Shown piece by piece: positions 23,527-35,293 of a stretch of 64,000 bases of DNA. Every line of letters starts with the position of its first letter. Position 1 is the stretch's first letter. The stretch covers positions 1,612,001 through 1,676,000 of the forward strand of contig LUGG01000002.1 in the NCBI GenBank assembly GCA_001683735.1, written 5' to 3'. Both the position numbers and the translations under genes were made by a program. Origin of the DNA: Grifola frondosa. Its lineage: Eukaryota; Basidiomycota; Agaricomycetes; Polyporales; Grifolaceae. The notes under the pieces are model-generated. The model saw nothing but the letters and a program-made list of their open reading frames with translations. It was not told the DNA's origin and made no database searches.

Positions 23527-24499
23527 TTACAACAGCATACCCTCGGAAGACCTGACTATAAAAGCTCGTAGATCCTCCATACCCTCGGTCATGCTTCGTA
23601 GTCTTTCGAGCGATATGGCAATATTCGCGGCTGTACGCATTTGGTACGCACTGATATCGCGTAGAAGCAACAGGCGATTCTCGTACCGGAGCAGCTCGCG
23701 GCGATTTCCACCAAGCCGTGTCCATGGCTCCGAGAGCAACATATTTTTTGCGGAAGACGTCAACCGATCCTCTCGAACAGAAATCTTCTGCAGCACCGTC
23801 AGCAGCCGTATGAGCCGAATGAAGCTATCTAGCGGTGATGCGACTTCAAGGACGAGGCGTCGTAACTGAGGCTCGAGGAGGTTCCTAGCGTCATTGACGA
23901 CATCAGCGACCTGGTTTCTCTGCGGATCCCGCGACGGAAGCCATAGTGAGGGGAAGCTCTTGTAAGTGATGGTTTTGACGGCATCATGCACATAGTTATT
24001 GGCCGCTATGATCCTAGAAGATAGCATGGCAACTTAATGCAGAAATACAAAGAAAATCACAAGTCCTCACCTGTCCACTACTCCGTGAATTTTCGATGAA
24101 AGCTTCTGTAAGCCCTTACCCGTTTTCTTCGCCTCATCGACAAAGTCGACGAGTGCATTCACCAATAATTCCCGACTGCCGAGATCGCTCACCCGGACTA
24201 GTGTGACAAGGTCAGCCGCAGCCATCTCCCCTTCCTAATATCCAAACACATCTCCGAGCTACCAATCGCCTCATTGAAAAGCTGCTCGATCATCGCATTC
24301 TGCACAGCCACTAATTTTGAATAGTCTGCTTGTCGTGGTTCAGCGAGACATATGGAGGGCGCGAAACCCCGGGGAGCATACAAAACTTAAGGCGGCCGAA
24401 CAGCATAAGGAAGGTTATGAGGACGAGCATGACCCGAGGCTTGTATAGAATGCGAAGCACCGTGAAAATGACGTCCAGCACGTACTGCACATTTGTCAT
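23527..24499 (-). CDS. membrane-anchored coiled-coil protein of a basidiomycete-specific family
   Basis: ATG at 24499 opens a hydrophobic start, MTNVQYVLDVIFTVLRIL, then RVMLVLITFLMLFG, a likely membrane segment. The lumenal/soluble part reads PRQADYSKLVAVQNAMIEQL, SEMCLDI, EMAAADLVTLVRVSDLGSRE, LVDFVDEAKKTGKGLQKLSS and, after an intron (about 24072-24012), RIIAANNYVHDAVKTI, LVLEVASPLDSFIRL, LLSEPWTRLGGNRRELLRYE and AYQMRTAANIAISLERLRSM. This pattern of a short membrane anchor followed by long amphipathic helices with the GGNRRxLxxYE motif is common in Agaricomycetes as an unnamed family. Two single-G losses are needed to keep the frame (plus-strand C runs at 24367-24370 and 24228-24231). Function unknown. 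Confidence 0.7.
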
Positions 24500-26424
24500 A
24501 GGAGAGGGGTGGATCGTCTTGACTGAGCATTTGTGGTAGAGAGCGGAGCCGACTATCTTTGGGGGGATGGAGGGGTGTGGGTGTTATCGCATGTATCTTC
24601 GCCGCAGGATTGTGGGATCGGGAACTAAACAAGTGGGGCCTCAGTCTAATCGTCTAACTTCAGAACACGTACACAAATATACTAACTCCATTGTCCACTT
24701 TGGAACGAGCCATCATGTTGATTAAGAAATTTGAACGACCTGAGTATGGGACAAGGCGCCTCGAGGCGTACGTAAGCGAAACGTGCTCTTCGGCGCTTCA
24801 ATCCCACAGACCTTTCGTAAACTTCAAGCAAATTCTCTAATTTTCTCCCCTCAACAAAGCCTTTACGAGCGCGAATAAAGCTTCCGGATAGACTTTAGCT
24901 TCTCATTTATCTGCTTATACGCATCTGGCGAACGTGCACACCGCGGTTCTTAGAGCCTTGGTTCGATCGCGATCACAAAGTTCAGAGGCCTCGGTACTCT
25001 ACGTCTCCTGATCCTGACCAAACTTTGGTTGAGATTCGAATTCCCGGGATGGTATGCTGACCCAAGCTCTGTATCTACGTTTCTTTTCTTGGCTTACTGC
25101 ACTACAGGGATCCACACGATGGTTACAAGACGCAACGTCAAGCTCAAGCACTACAACACTGGTCCATCGTTTAGTCTTCTCTCGAGGCTGAAGAAATATT
25201 CTGTCAGGCCGGCCCGTTACATGCCGTTCTGAGTTCCATACGTGTTAGGACCAGTCCGCAGGCGAAGAACTTCCGCGACAGGGTCCTCACTCCTCACGAG
25301 AGGCAGTCGGCGCATGATCTTTAGGCAGCAACCTACTTCCTGGAGGCGTTACAGGCAGCCCACATATTTCCGCGGGCGCATTATGTCGAGGCACGTCTCA
25401 AAAGTTGTGCGGTTACTCGTCGTGTCATGTCTCTGCGGCAGAATAAGGATCCAGTCTGTGCTGAATGGCGTGCTGCTCAGGTTAGATCTGTATTGGGCTT
25501 GGGATGACCCCCAATTCGGCGTGGACGCCGACGTGCGTGCCGTATAATCCTCTCATGAGAGCATTCTGACTGCTTCTTCTAAGGACGACTACCGCGTGAT
25601 TGCGTTTGTCAGTGGGCTTGGAGCAATGGGCGCATACTCCACCTTGACCACATCGCAGATCAGCCTTTCTTTGCTCGAGTGGCTGACTCAATGCATATGC
25701 GCGTCTAGCAGTCATTGGATCTTTGTCTTTTCAGGCGTGAACTCGGCTCTTCCCAAAAAGATCAAGTTTCCACTAAAGTGCCCCTTCTCATTTGGACTAC
25801 ACTGCAGCTTGACGGGATGAGAAAGCAGCGCATTGGTTCCGGCTGGCACGGTGGAGCTTAGTCTGCAACAGCTGTCCTTCGGAGGGTACACGGTGTGCAA
25901 AAACAAAGGAAAGAATCAATGGTATGTGCATAATCTGTACACAACAATACACATTACTCAATACTTTGTGTCTGCCAGGAATATACACAGACGACGGTAC
26001 ACTGAGTACGTGACACTGAGGTCTGAGGCTTGCGTCAGCATCCTTGATGATATCGACCCCGCGGAGCTATGTGGCATTACTATGCACATTAGTATACCGA
26101 TGGCTCGAAGGGGAGGCGTTGTGCCCCTCGACAGGGTGACTCTGTATGCTGTACCGAACCCGCGTGCCATCGAGAGCCTCATTCCGGGGCTCACTGTTGA
26201 TGGGCAACTCAGTGAGGCTATGTCGCGTTCGTGAAGCCACACGACATCAAGTACATGGTTGAGCGGTTCCTGCAGGACAAGGCTCAGGAGGCGTTCGACC
26301 ATTGCAGCTCGACGCGGTTTAGGTCTGTGATAGAGGAGTGAATTGTTCAATATCTAGGTGTCGTAAGGGGTGAGGAGCTAAGGAGGTAGACGAGGTATAC
26401 AGGCGAGAAGTGTGTCCATGTACA
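24500..26424. other. degenerate region, no intact gene
   Basis: At 24500-25028 nothing is supported. At 25227-25500 (plus) a coding-like frame reads SPQAKNFRDRVLTPHERQSA, has an in-frame TAG near 25313, and resumes TYFLEALQAAHIFPRAHYVE and LKSCAVTRRVM, so it looks like an old or damaged gene. At 25833-26341 (plus) another stretch reads SILDDIDPAELCGITMHISI, VPNPRAIESLIPG and, after a one-base shift near 26215, FVKPHDIKYMVERFLQDKAQ to a stop at 26341. I recognise neither. They may be parts of one decayed gene. Confidence 0.3.
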
Positions 26425-26590
26425 GAGCGCCCTGGTAGAAACCGGGGTGTCGAGTTCGATGCATACTAGAATACGTTGCCACGGGGGAGGCACAAAATGA
26501 GCAGAGACTTGCTAATGTTTCGATATCTCCTGCGTGAAACGGATCCATACACATCAAATCCTTCTGAGGCGACGCGACAGCCCCGATCTA
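26425..26590 (+). repeat. repeat R2, copy 1
   Basis: A 166-bp segment starting gagcgccctggtagaaaccg and ending cgacgcgacagccccgat. It matches 39817-39973 at about 90 percent by eye. It lies directly next to R1 copy d, and its last 30 bp also occur, inverted, at the outer end of R1 copy e (32590-32625). R2 is therefore probably the outer terminal part of the longer R1 type rather than an independent element. Confidence 0.65.
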
Positions 26591-26595
26591 GCCTC

Positions 26596-27664
26596 CAAAC
26601 TTGGCTCGATTTGGCTGGCCGGCCTATATTTGGTCGTATTTGGTTTGGCTGGCGCGATTCGACCTGATTTGGTAACGTCGCGCCTACACTTCCTCAGTCC
26701 TGTTTTGCACCATCGCACGAGCATGCTGAAACCGTCGAGCGGTCGAAGTATGCGGTGTGCGGCGGCATTATCAACATCACCATCGAGCATGTGAGCATGC
26801 ACAACCCGTCGAGCGGGTGACGTACGTGGTACATGGCTTCCAGGTGGCATTTTCACCGTCACTCGCTCATCTCATTCTTGGCTTTCCCCACTGCTGTTGC
26901 TGCTGCCCCTCATCATCCCAGACTGTTGCGGACGGTATGATTAATATAGTGGCGTGCGCCAACGTGCATAAAGGTGTGTCGCCGTCGTTCTGTGTCATTA
27001 TCGTGCTGATGAGCTTGGCTCACGCTGCCAAGTTTTTCATCAATTTATGACCGACCACCGTGTGGATTACAACAAATTTATCGTGAGTGGTTTGACTAGC
27101 TAATCGTAATAAGGGTGCAAGCTACTAATCTGCCTCCATCCAGGTTCTTTCTCAATCATTCCGTCCGCTCGTTTCGTGGCGCGTTTGGTTGGCGCGATTC
27201 GCTGCTGGCGAGGTCCATATCAATATCAAAATATCAATATGTGGTCGACCAATGCCCGCTGACACGGACGGTTATATCCAGTAAGTCGCTCACGGTCACA
27301 GTGTCCATAATTAAGAGTGCTGACTGATCTCCTGTAGAGCCATTTTATCCTTCATGGGTAGCGCACACTTCCTGCCAGTCAACACGTTTCGCGTCTGTCC
27401 GCTCATCCGTCATGGAGATAATGGATCTATCACAGGCCGGAACCCACTGGCGCTCGAACAAAGACGACATCCATTTTTGCGAAGAAAACGAAGATAAAGC
27501 CATGGAAGAGGCCCTTGCCGGTCAGGTTGACCGATACTGCACAATGGAGGAGCATTCTGAAGCAGCCAAGCGATGGATGAGTAGGTTCGGCCTTGCTTGC
27601 TCTCGACCTATCGTCTGACTTTGCGTTGCCAGTGCGCCGTGGTCAATCGCCGCGGTGAACCCCA
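26596..27664 (+). repeat. dispersed repeat R1, copy d (X module)
   Basis: Nearly identical to copy b from about 26703 to 27664: same core, same two introns, same X module with a charged segment NEDKAMEEALAGQVDRYCTM. It differs at the left end, where it has the full tggctggccggcctatattt stretch and then R2. The right boundary of the match with copy b falls at 27664 (13399 in copy b). Differences are a handful of substitutions and single-base indels, so the two copies are young. Confidence 0.75.
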
Positions 27665-28767
27665 TCGTGCAAGTACGTGACTCGCTCATGCGATTGCCCA
27701 TCTCGAAGTGCTTCGATCTTAACAGCTTCGGTACCCTCCTCGCAGGCGACAGCCTCACATAGAGGGCCTCCGTGCGCGTGCTCAGGCCAAGATTGGCGCA
27801 CTCGGTGTCATCCAATATTCATCCCTCCCTTCTCTCTTCATTCTGCCGCCAATAAATTCCACATGATGGCCCGATATCACTCCCGCTCATCCACGCTGAC
27901 TCAGGGTCAGCAAGGTTGTTCGTATAGTTCTTTCGTTCCCGGCGCGTTAAGGCCGCAGCAGAATGGAGCGGGGACGAGCCCGGCAGTGTCCCTCGGTCAT
28001 CGTAATACCCTTGTCAGCACCCAACGACACAGTCAACCGGTGAGCGACCGGTGCTTCTGGAGAGCCCGGTAGGGCACCTGTACCGATGTCTGCCGTGCAT
28101 GGTCCCCGGTAATGATCGCCGAGCACAGGCGACACAGCGTGGTGGCATACAGGAAGAGCTGTACAGGAGCATCGAAGCCTCACACGAGTCCTTCACCATA
28201 TCCGGAGACCCCTCATGCAGGATCTCCATGATTTACCATGGTTCATATGAAAAGGTTCCTGACCTCCACTTTGACATTCCCTCGCGTTGTCTCGCATTGT
28301 CGCCCGTGCGTTTTGATTCCATATTTCAGCCATCACAATGGGGTAGTCACGCGGCATGGTCCTGTTGTGGGAGATGGAGTTACGACTGCTGTGTGATCCC
28401 CCCCCCCCCCCCCCCCGGCTTGTTTGTCATCTCCGTAGTTGATCTTCCTTTGATTATCATCGATAACAATAAATAGTGAAATTCGAACCAACCGAGCCTG
28501 AAGCACGGGCGAAAAGGATTGAGACACATGAATATCTCGCACCAACACCATTGTCATACAGACATAAATAGTGCAATCAATTCAAGACGATATCGCATGT
28601 TGAAACACTTCACCACATCGAGCCGCAATCTTCTCCAGTATGCGCGGAGTCTCGGTGTCTGGGGAACGTTGGATGACACCAATGACATCTCTATCGATCT
28701 GGTCCCTGTGCTTGTCGCGGCTGTGGATGTTGCCAGGTCAGCCAAAGTAAATAGCACATCAGGCGAC
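27665..28767. other. region between R1 copy d and the JmjC gene
   Basis: Plus-strand frames at 27677-28072 and 28051-28476 are open but lack any known motif. The R1 X-module frame may run a little past 27664. A run of 19 C at 28398-28416 is present; its length is probably unreliable. On the minus strand the frame 28554-28799 could be a terminal exon of the JmjC gene. Confidence 0.3.
28398..28416. repeat. poly(C) tract
   Basis: Nineteen consecutive C on the plus strand, the longest mononucleotide run I noticed in the window, in non-coding sequence. Confidence 0.8.
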
Positions 28768-31140
28768 TTACAGATGGCTAATAATACCTTTCTTGTCAAA
28801 CACCAGCATGATACACCTTTGATCTTTGGGTATCGGGCAGAACAATGTTCGGTCCAAATTTAGCGGTGCATTTGCAATCGCTAAGTTACGATGCCGCTCG
28901 CGGCGACGGGCACGCTTGCTGTCCGCCTTCGCGTCGGTTTTGCACGATGATGACGAGGAATTGGCCGAAAAAGATTGCGGGGTAGGTCGCGGGACTGAAT
29001 CCGAGCAGTGGGTGTTCTTGTTCAATCGTGAGAGCGAATTCCATGCGTATAGAATGGTAGGGTATAACTGAAGGACATCATCGCCATCTCCTGTGATGAT
29101 TCGCTGATCTCGCAGTTCGTCTGCCACATGAGCGCTGTCGTGGAGATGCTCCGGAGACAGAAAATCGCATGCAATCTTGATAGAGTCTGTGAGGTTACTG
29201 ACCTAGAATGAATCATTTGGTCAGAAAGATCTTCAGAAGAGTGTTAAATCTCGTACCTGGTGAGCACATCCAGCAGGAATAAACACAGCTTCCCCGGGCT
29301 TCTGGTAGATGACGTATGGTCTGCAATGGAATTGGTTCTCATAGGATTGAAGTAACGCAGGGACCAGATAGAACTGTTGGCAGTGGATAGGATCACCAAG
29401 GTTGTCATGATAGGACGGCAATGACTTGATAAATTCACGAAGCATGTCGGATTGGGAAGTCGGCCAAATGTGCCATAGTGCGCCGCCTCTTCGATCGTCA
29501 GCCTTCAATGCAGCATACAACATGAGATTTATGGCATCGGTAAGATCGATGTGCAAACGAGTTGAGCCATGATGAGCATCATCTTGCTGTGAAGCCAATG
29601 CACTATACATCTTAGGACCTACTGAATAATGAGAACACTATCCCTGTTAATAAATATGTCATACCGAGATCTGGTTTAATTCCGTCGAGAGGGTAGTGTG
29701 ATGCAAGATTATATACTCCGTCCGGTGAAGTATAGTCGGGTACCGGAGAAGCACGAAAAAAGGCATGACAGAGTTCAGCTGAGAACTTCAAGAAATCGGC
29801 GCTAGGCGGCCAGTCCTGTAACAACAATCAGCAGTGTGGTACACACATAGAGATGAAAACAATACTTTAAGTTTTACTATACGTTTGCGGATAGTATCAG
29901 ACGTTCGTCCGAACAGTCCAAAAAAGTCAGCAACGGTCGACGGAAAAGACTGTTGCATTTCACAATCATGAATTTCTACCTTCTTCTTGCCGTAGATGCG
30001 AGAAAAATAATCTGGATCCCAGCGGCCTTGCAGTTTGTCATTGTGGAGTTCCATCACTACTACCGGCTTTCCGGGCTGCCAAACGGCTCTGAACATAGAA
30101 AGATCGAAGTCCGCACTGCGAACTCTATAGATGGAGTTGTCGTGGGCATTCTCCACCAAGGTATCCACAACATTGTGTTCACTGTAGATAATAGATTCAT
30201 ATGTTCAAGACCGAACGAGGCAGAGTAAAAGTAAGCATACCGATCTTCTTGCGGGAGAGAGTGCATGCTCATGGAGTGTATAATGGACTGTAGTTCGCTA
30301 CGGACGAAAAACGTTGTCGGAATCAAGCTTGAAGCTCGATTGGCACATCCTAAATGTTGCTGCATCCATAAAAAATACTTAGCATCTTACAAATTCGACA
30401 GGAATGAAGATTAACTCTTACAGAATCATTGGTACTACAACCATTGCAGAGTTCCCTGCCACAGTGACTGCAAAACCACGATGCTACGAATAGTGTCGAT
30501 TTGCAAATATCTGATAATATACATATGTTATTAGGATATATCGTTCACATCTAAGCATGGTACAATACCGCATAAAATCCGGACGTTTGCATCGTTCGAG
30601 CGACATATCGTGTTGGGAGCAGAGATGTGTTGATCTTCACATACAAGCAATGTGGTATAAGAGATTTGTACATGCATCCTGGCTCATTGTTAGTGTTAAG
30701 ATGACAATAACGACAACATGCCCTTACCAGCAACCACTTCGTATCGACTTTGCTGAATGAACGAGTAAAAACTTGAGGGATGTGACTGGGATGTTGCCCT
30801 CCAAATTCAAAACCAATAACAATGTTGCCATTTGAATCATAAGAGATGTATCGGCATCCTGAAGGTTCCACTTACCACTTTATCAGCTGTTATACGTGGG
30901 CAAGTGACGAACCTTTAAATCGACATATTCTGCTTCCCTTGACTTCTTCTCCGCTACACACAAAGCATGTGCCATGTTCGTACCACCTTGGGTGCGCCTT
31001 GTTCCTTGAGCGTGCGTTGCACGAGGTGTTCTGAAACAGTTTCATTTTCCCGTCGCACCAAGAGGAAAGCAGACAAGATTTTTTGACACGGTCCTCAAGA
31101 ATTCAGTGGGACCCGGAAACTCGGGAAGGCAGTCAGTCAT
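28768..31140 (-). CDS. JmjC-domain histone demethylase, KDM3/JMJD1-like
   Basis: Fe(II)/2-oxoglutarate-dependent histone lysine demethylase by domain order, acting in the nucleus. From the likely ATG at 31140, a cysteine-rich start (NTSCNARSRNKAHPRWYEHG, TCFVCSGEEVKGSRICRFKG) is followed by a second zinc element, CSHCGRELCNGC. Next comes the region before the catalytic core, with FRAVWQPGKPVVVMELHND and YGKKKVEIHDCEMQQSF. The JmjC core has STRLHIDLTDAINLMLY, supplying the HxD iron ligands, and PGEAVFIPAGCAHQV with the distal His. It ends in IACDFLSPEHLHDS and DDVLQLYPTILYAWNSL. About ten short introns. One A (plus-strand T run 31079-31084) seems missing between the first ATG and the zinc region; otherwise an ATG at 31045 would be used. 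All iron ligands are present. KDM3 enzymes remove H3K9 methylation; that specificity is inferred from architecture only. Confidence 0.8.
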
Positions 31141-31299
31141 TCCATATGTATATATATATATCGCTCGCGCCGTCCAGCAGCGTCATTTCTTGGAACCACC
31201 TTCCGTAGTGGGTCGTAACTTGTATATATAAAGTTTGAAAAGCAGTAAAGTAAATTATACATGAAGGCGCTAAAATACAAGATTTGGCAGCAAATCTCG
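31141..31299. other. JmjC gene promoter side
   Basis: An alternating TA tract (tatgtatatatatata) at 31146-31161 lies just upstream of the minus-strand JmjC start and could serve as its TATA region. Confidence 0.3.
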
Positions 31300-32625
31300 C
31301 CCTACAGCTAATATCTACCACCCGTGATCATAATGTATCCCTCCGAGGACGATGCGATGCTCAGGCTGTTGGAAGTCGTCCAGTCGTATGTTATGCGCCC
31401 AGGTCAACAACGCAAAGCGATATCAGCCATACAGGCGTGAGGTGACGATGGATACGCTCGTTAGCGCGGCTTGCCAGGCTGGGGTGGGGCGACCGACAGC
31501 GTCAGAGGTGCGGCAGGAGGGCAAGGAGGGAAGCACACATACCTCGGCAACCAAACAACTTTTCTCTAATCGCCTGTCACCATCGTTCAGACATGTACTG
31601 GCGACGAGCCTGAGGCGGACAGATAGTGTAGTTGGGGGGAGACACGCGTCTTGCGCCGCGGTTGTGTCTCGGATCCGGATGTTATACCGGATGACAGAGT
31701 TGAGGACTTGCGCGGGCGACACGTCTGAAGGGCAAACGAAGGGACGGGGAGCATTCGGCACCGTCGTTCTGGGGTATATCTCCGAGTAGGATGCGAAGTT
31801 GGCGACGTGCGTGCGGAGCACTGCCCGCGGATGTGCTCGAACGTCCAAACGTCGGGTCGACGACTGGTGCAGCTAGAATGTCGCGTCTTGGACGCAGAGC
31901 GCACATCTGAGGTTGAACATGTATTTTGATGCCAGGAATTTGCAGCAAAAGACAAAAATCGTTGTAGGGTCCTCGCCAGAAGCGAATCGCGCCAACCAAA
32001 CGCACCACGGAAACGAACGGACGGAATGATTGAGAAAGGACCTGGATGGAGGCAGATTAGTAGCGTACACCCTTATGATTAGTTAGTCAAACCACTCACG
32101 ATAAATTTGTTGTAATCCACACGGTGGTTAATGACAAATTGACGAAGAACTTGGCAGCGCGATCCAAGCTCATGAGCACGATAATGACACAGAACGACGG
32201 CGACACACCTTTATGCACGTTGGTGCACGCCACTATATTAATCATACCGTCCGCAACAGTCTGGGATGATGAGGGGCAGCAGCAACAGCAGTGGGGAAAG
32301 CCAAGAATGAGATGAGCGAGTGACGGTGAAAATGCCACCTGGAAGCCATGTACCACGTACGTCACCGCTCGACGGGTTGTGCACGCTCACACGCTCGATG
32401 GTGATGTTGATAATGCCGCCGCACACCGCATACTTCGACCGCTCGACGGTTTCAGCATGTCGTGCGATGGTGCAAAACAGGACTGAGGAAGTGTAGGCGC
32501 GACGTTACCAAATCAGGTCGAATCGCGCCAGCCAAACCAAATACGACCAAATATAGGCCGGCCAGCCAAATCGAGCCAAGTTTGGAGGCTAGATCGGGGC
32601 TGTCGCGTCGCCTCAGAGTGCCTCC
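31300..32625 (-). repeat. dispersed repeat R1, copy e (Y module)
   Basis: Sense on the minus strand. Y module at about 31300-31975, core at about 31976-32580, then the longer outer end (gccaagtttggaggctagat and onward) shared inverted with copy d and R2. The core keeps the spliced frame with INHRVDYNKFI. Near its Y end the equivalent of the copy c frame is broken by a small indel. The copy sits about 160 bp from the JmjC start codon. Confidence 0.7.
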
Positions 32626-33055
32626 AAGGACATCAGCCTTGCGAAACCGGCTAAAAAAGCGAAGTATGACTACGTTCATGTATAATATATTGAATCATCA
32701 TTCACTCTTCAAAACCAGGCTCGCAGATGACGGCGCCCCCAACCCCACACGCAAAGCTCTGACGATGACATTCAAAAGGGCAAGACTCCCATGCAGCACG
32801 CTATAAATCTGCCACCCTTTTTAATTGCGTGCACGTAACATATTTGCATTCACGCCATACGTATACAGTCCCATCCACAAAGCGGCCCCTCCCCCAATTA
32901 GACAACGAATACAGCCTTCGCACAGGCCCCAAGCACACGCCTGACTCCGTAAGTCAAAATCCGTTACAATTATCTGATATCGCTAACCAATTATCTTTCC
33001 GTACAGACCGCCTCCTCCCGTTCACGACGTCACCTCAATGGTCTAGCACTCATCC
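32626..33055. other. spacer with possible 5' exon
   Basis: A GTAAGTC donor at 32949 and a CCGTACAG acceptor near 33006 suggest an intron and thus a 5' exon at about 32840-32948, but the frame across it could not be fixed. Confidence 0.3.
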
Positions 33056-34068
33056 ATGCTCTTAAAGCCATCTGTCCTCCACAACGATTATTCTCATTCT
33101 CCCGACCAGGCCCCCCTCCCCTCGGAGGAGACACAGTCTGCTCCCTCAGTAACAAAGCCTATTTCCCCTCCCCAACACCCCTCCGCTATCATCAACCCGG
33201 GCTACTTGCCGGACGATTTCATAACATCTGTAGTTCATTACATACTAATATCATATGATATGTCTATATCAGGCCCTAATTGCTTTCGCAGACGCGTTAC
33301 TGCATTCTTAACTTATGCCGATCATCGAGGAGGCCGTTTCTCTCCTGCCAAAAAACCCAGGGGCCTCGTATGGGGCACCCCTACCATCCTGTGGGACGAC
33401 CTCGACAAGTATCTGTGCCTCAAGAAAAAACTCGTCACGCGGTGGCTCGTAGGGTGCGCGAAATCGTTGTGGTTCTTTGAGAAAAGCGGAACTCCCCAGG
33501 ACCGTCCCAACATTGGAATCTGTCTTATTCGGCCTATTGACTGGCAGGCCACCCGGCACCTTATCGACGACTACGCCTACCCCAAGACCAGTGCGCGCTT
33601 TTGTACATTCACTATTTAGCCCTTATTTTGAACACATTCACAGGGGAAATGCCTGACCCGATCTATGCGAATGAGACCCAGGACCAAGAATGAAATCCCC
33701 GAGACGGTAAGCATAACATGTCTCAATCGCTTATCGTTCTCTAACGTCATTTAAAACTGCAGGCAGGCGCGTTCGAACGTGTGTATGAAGCCACCGAATG
33801 CTTCGGTCCCAAATCCTCCATGTCAACCATCAATGCCGCCGCGATCGCCAAGATATCGTACTCGTGGAGTGCTACCTCACGCGCCGGAGAATTGGCGGGA
33901 CCAAATTTTCGAAACATTGGGAGGCATGGAAATGTGGATTCCAACTTCACAGCATCGCATTACTGCATTCTGCGCCGGACATACTGCAAGCTAGACGATG
34001 TTCGTCAAATCGAGAATAGGTACGCCGTTCTCCTTGCATTCGCTTTCGTATATGACTTAACACTATAA
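33056..34068 (+). CDS. hypothetical protein, multi-exon
   Basis: Exon with ATG at 33056 (MLLKPSVLHNDYSHS) that becomes coherent from about 33340: KKPRGLVWGTPTILWDDLDK, LVTRWLVGCAKSLWFFEKSG and DRPNIGICLIRPIDWQATRH. An intron or frame change follows near 33590-33645. A second part reads RPRTKNEIPET, a clear intron 33707-33762 (GTAAGCA to ACTGCAG), then AGAFERVYEATECFGPKSSM, AAAIAKISYSWSATSRAGEL and NFTASHYCILRRTYCKLDDV. The family is not recognised. The gene could begin upstream; the end is uncertain because the reading continues into a GGTACG donor-like site at 34019. Confidence 0.4.
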
Positions 34069-35293
34069 TGCTCGCGCATTGGACCACTGGCAAGTATCTA
34101 TCTTCTCACTCTTTGTGACAAATCTGTCTTACCCTATGCTCATAGTGGTATTGATAATGTCGGGTTTGTTCTTGTGCAAAAGGTACGTGAGGATTTCTCG
34201 AGCATTATTCCTCAATCTCATTGGCATCGATCATTCAATTCTCAGTACACGGTTGGCCGATGTCGCGGAAAGCGCACCGGTGAATTGCACACCGGTGCGG
34301 AATGCAACTCGAGTCTCCCATGTTTACACATGCCACATCCTTTTGCTCTCGACCGACTCTTTGCTGGTTCCTGCGCATGCGGACGAAGTACACGTTGAGC
34401 CGACCGCTGGTGAATCCGAACTATGATTTACTCGTTCTTCAACTCCGCCAAGGTAATGACAAGTTATGGATGCTTGTATTGGGCCGACATTGGAGTCACC
34501 ACCGCTCCTTTCTTCATGCAAAGGTTGTGCAAAGATGGCGCTGCACCAAGGGCAGGGTCGGTCGCGATTTCTTCTCCTTCCGTTTTTTTTTCTCCTCGTG
34601 GGCATGCAGTTCATGCCTCTAATTGGTGGTGGCTTGTCTGCCCTGTGTAGATAACTTCAAGCCAGAGTCAGTCGGCTCGGCGAAGCCCTGCACTATTGAG
34701 GTGGAGAATACGACCGTCGGCGTGGAACGTGCGGGTATCCAGGTATTGTATCCAGGTATGTTGCTGTTACTGCTGCTCCATTCTCTTACCTTTAATGAGA
34801 TATCCACTCCGAGACTGAGGAGCGTGCACGTCTTCTTGGCACAGAGCAGCCTGCCAATCCAAGTCTTACGCTCGTTTTGCTGGTTGTTGCGCATGCGGAT
34901 AGTACGTTATTAAAGGACTTCGGCTGACCCTGAATGTTCTTTATCAAACCGTGTATCTATAACACTACGTCCCCCCTTGTGGCACCTTGGAAATATTGAA
35001 TGTCGTTCACAGATGTTCGCCGCCAATATTAAATTACGATTGCTCACATGAGTAAAATTCACTAGTTAATATGTATATCACACAGCTAGCTATATAATCT
35101 TTGTCTCGCCTTAGTAAAACTTCTGTTGATACTAATATTCCCAAGAACAGGCTATTGATGGCATCACGTTTGGTAGCCTCATGGCACGTCCCATTAAGGA
35201 AATCCACCTCAGACGTGTCAGAGCCCCACACGAAAGAGTGAGTACACTTGTAGCATCTTTACATCTCAGTCATCCGAACATTTCTCCATCATC
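34069..35293. other. no confident gene; flank of transposase
   Basis: Plus-strand frames at 34079-34426, 34423-34654 and 34623-34913 are open but overlap one another in different frames and carry no motif I know. The phrase KPCTIEVENTTVGVERAGIQ at about 34685-34744 looks the most protein-like. A motif CACTACG at 34963 lies 5' of the transposase gene, but no matching inverted terminus was found. Confidence 0.25.

Noticed and set aside
26425..26475. R2 as a tRNA gene or tRNA-derived SINE because of the phrase gagttcgatgc resembling a B box
   Set aside because: No A box at the right distance, no cloverleaf stems, and the second copy reads gagttcatcgg at that place.
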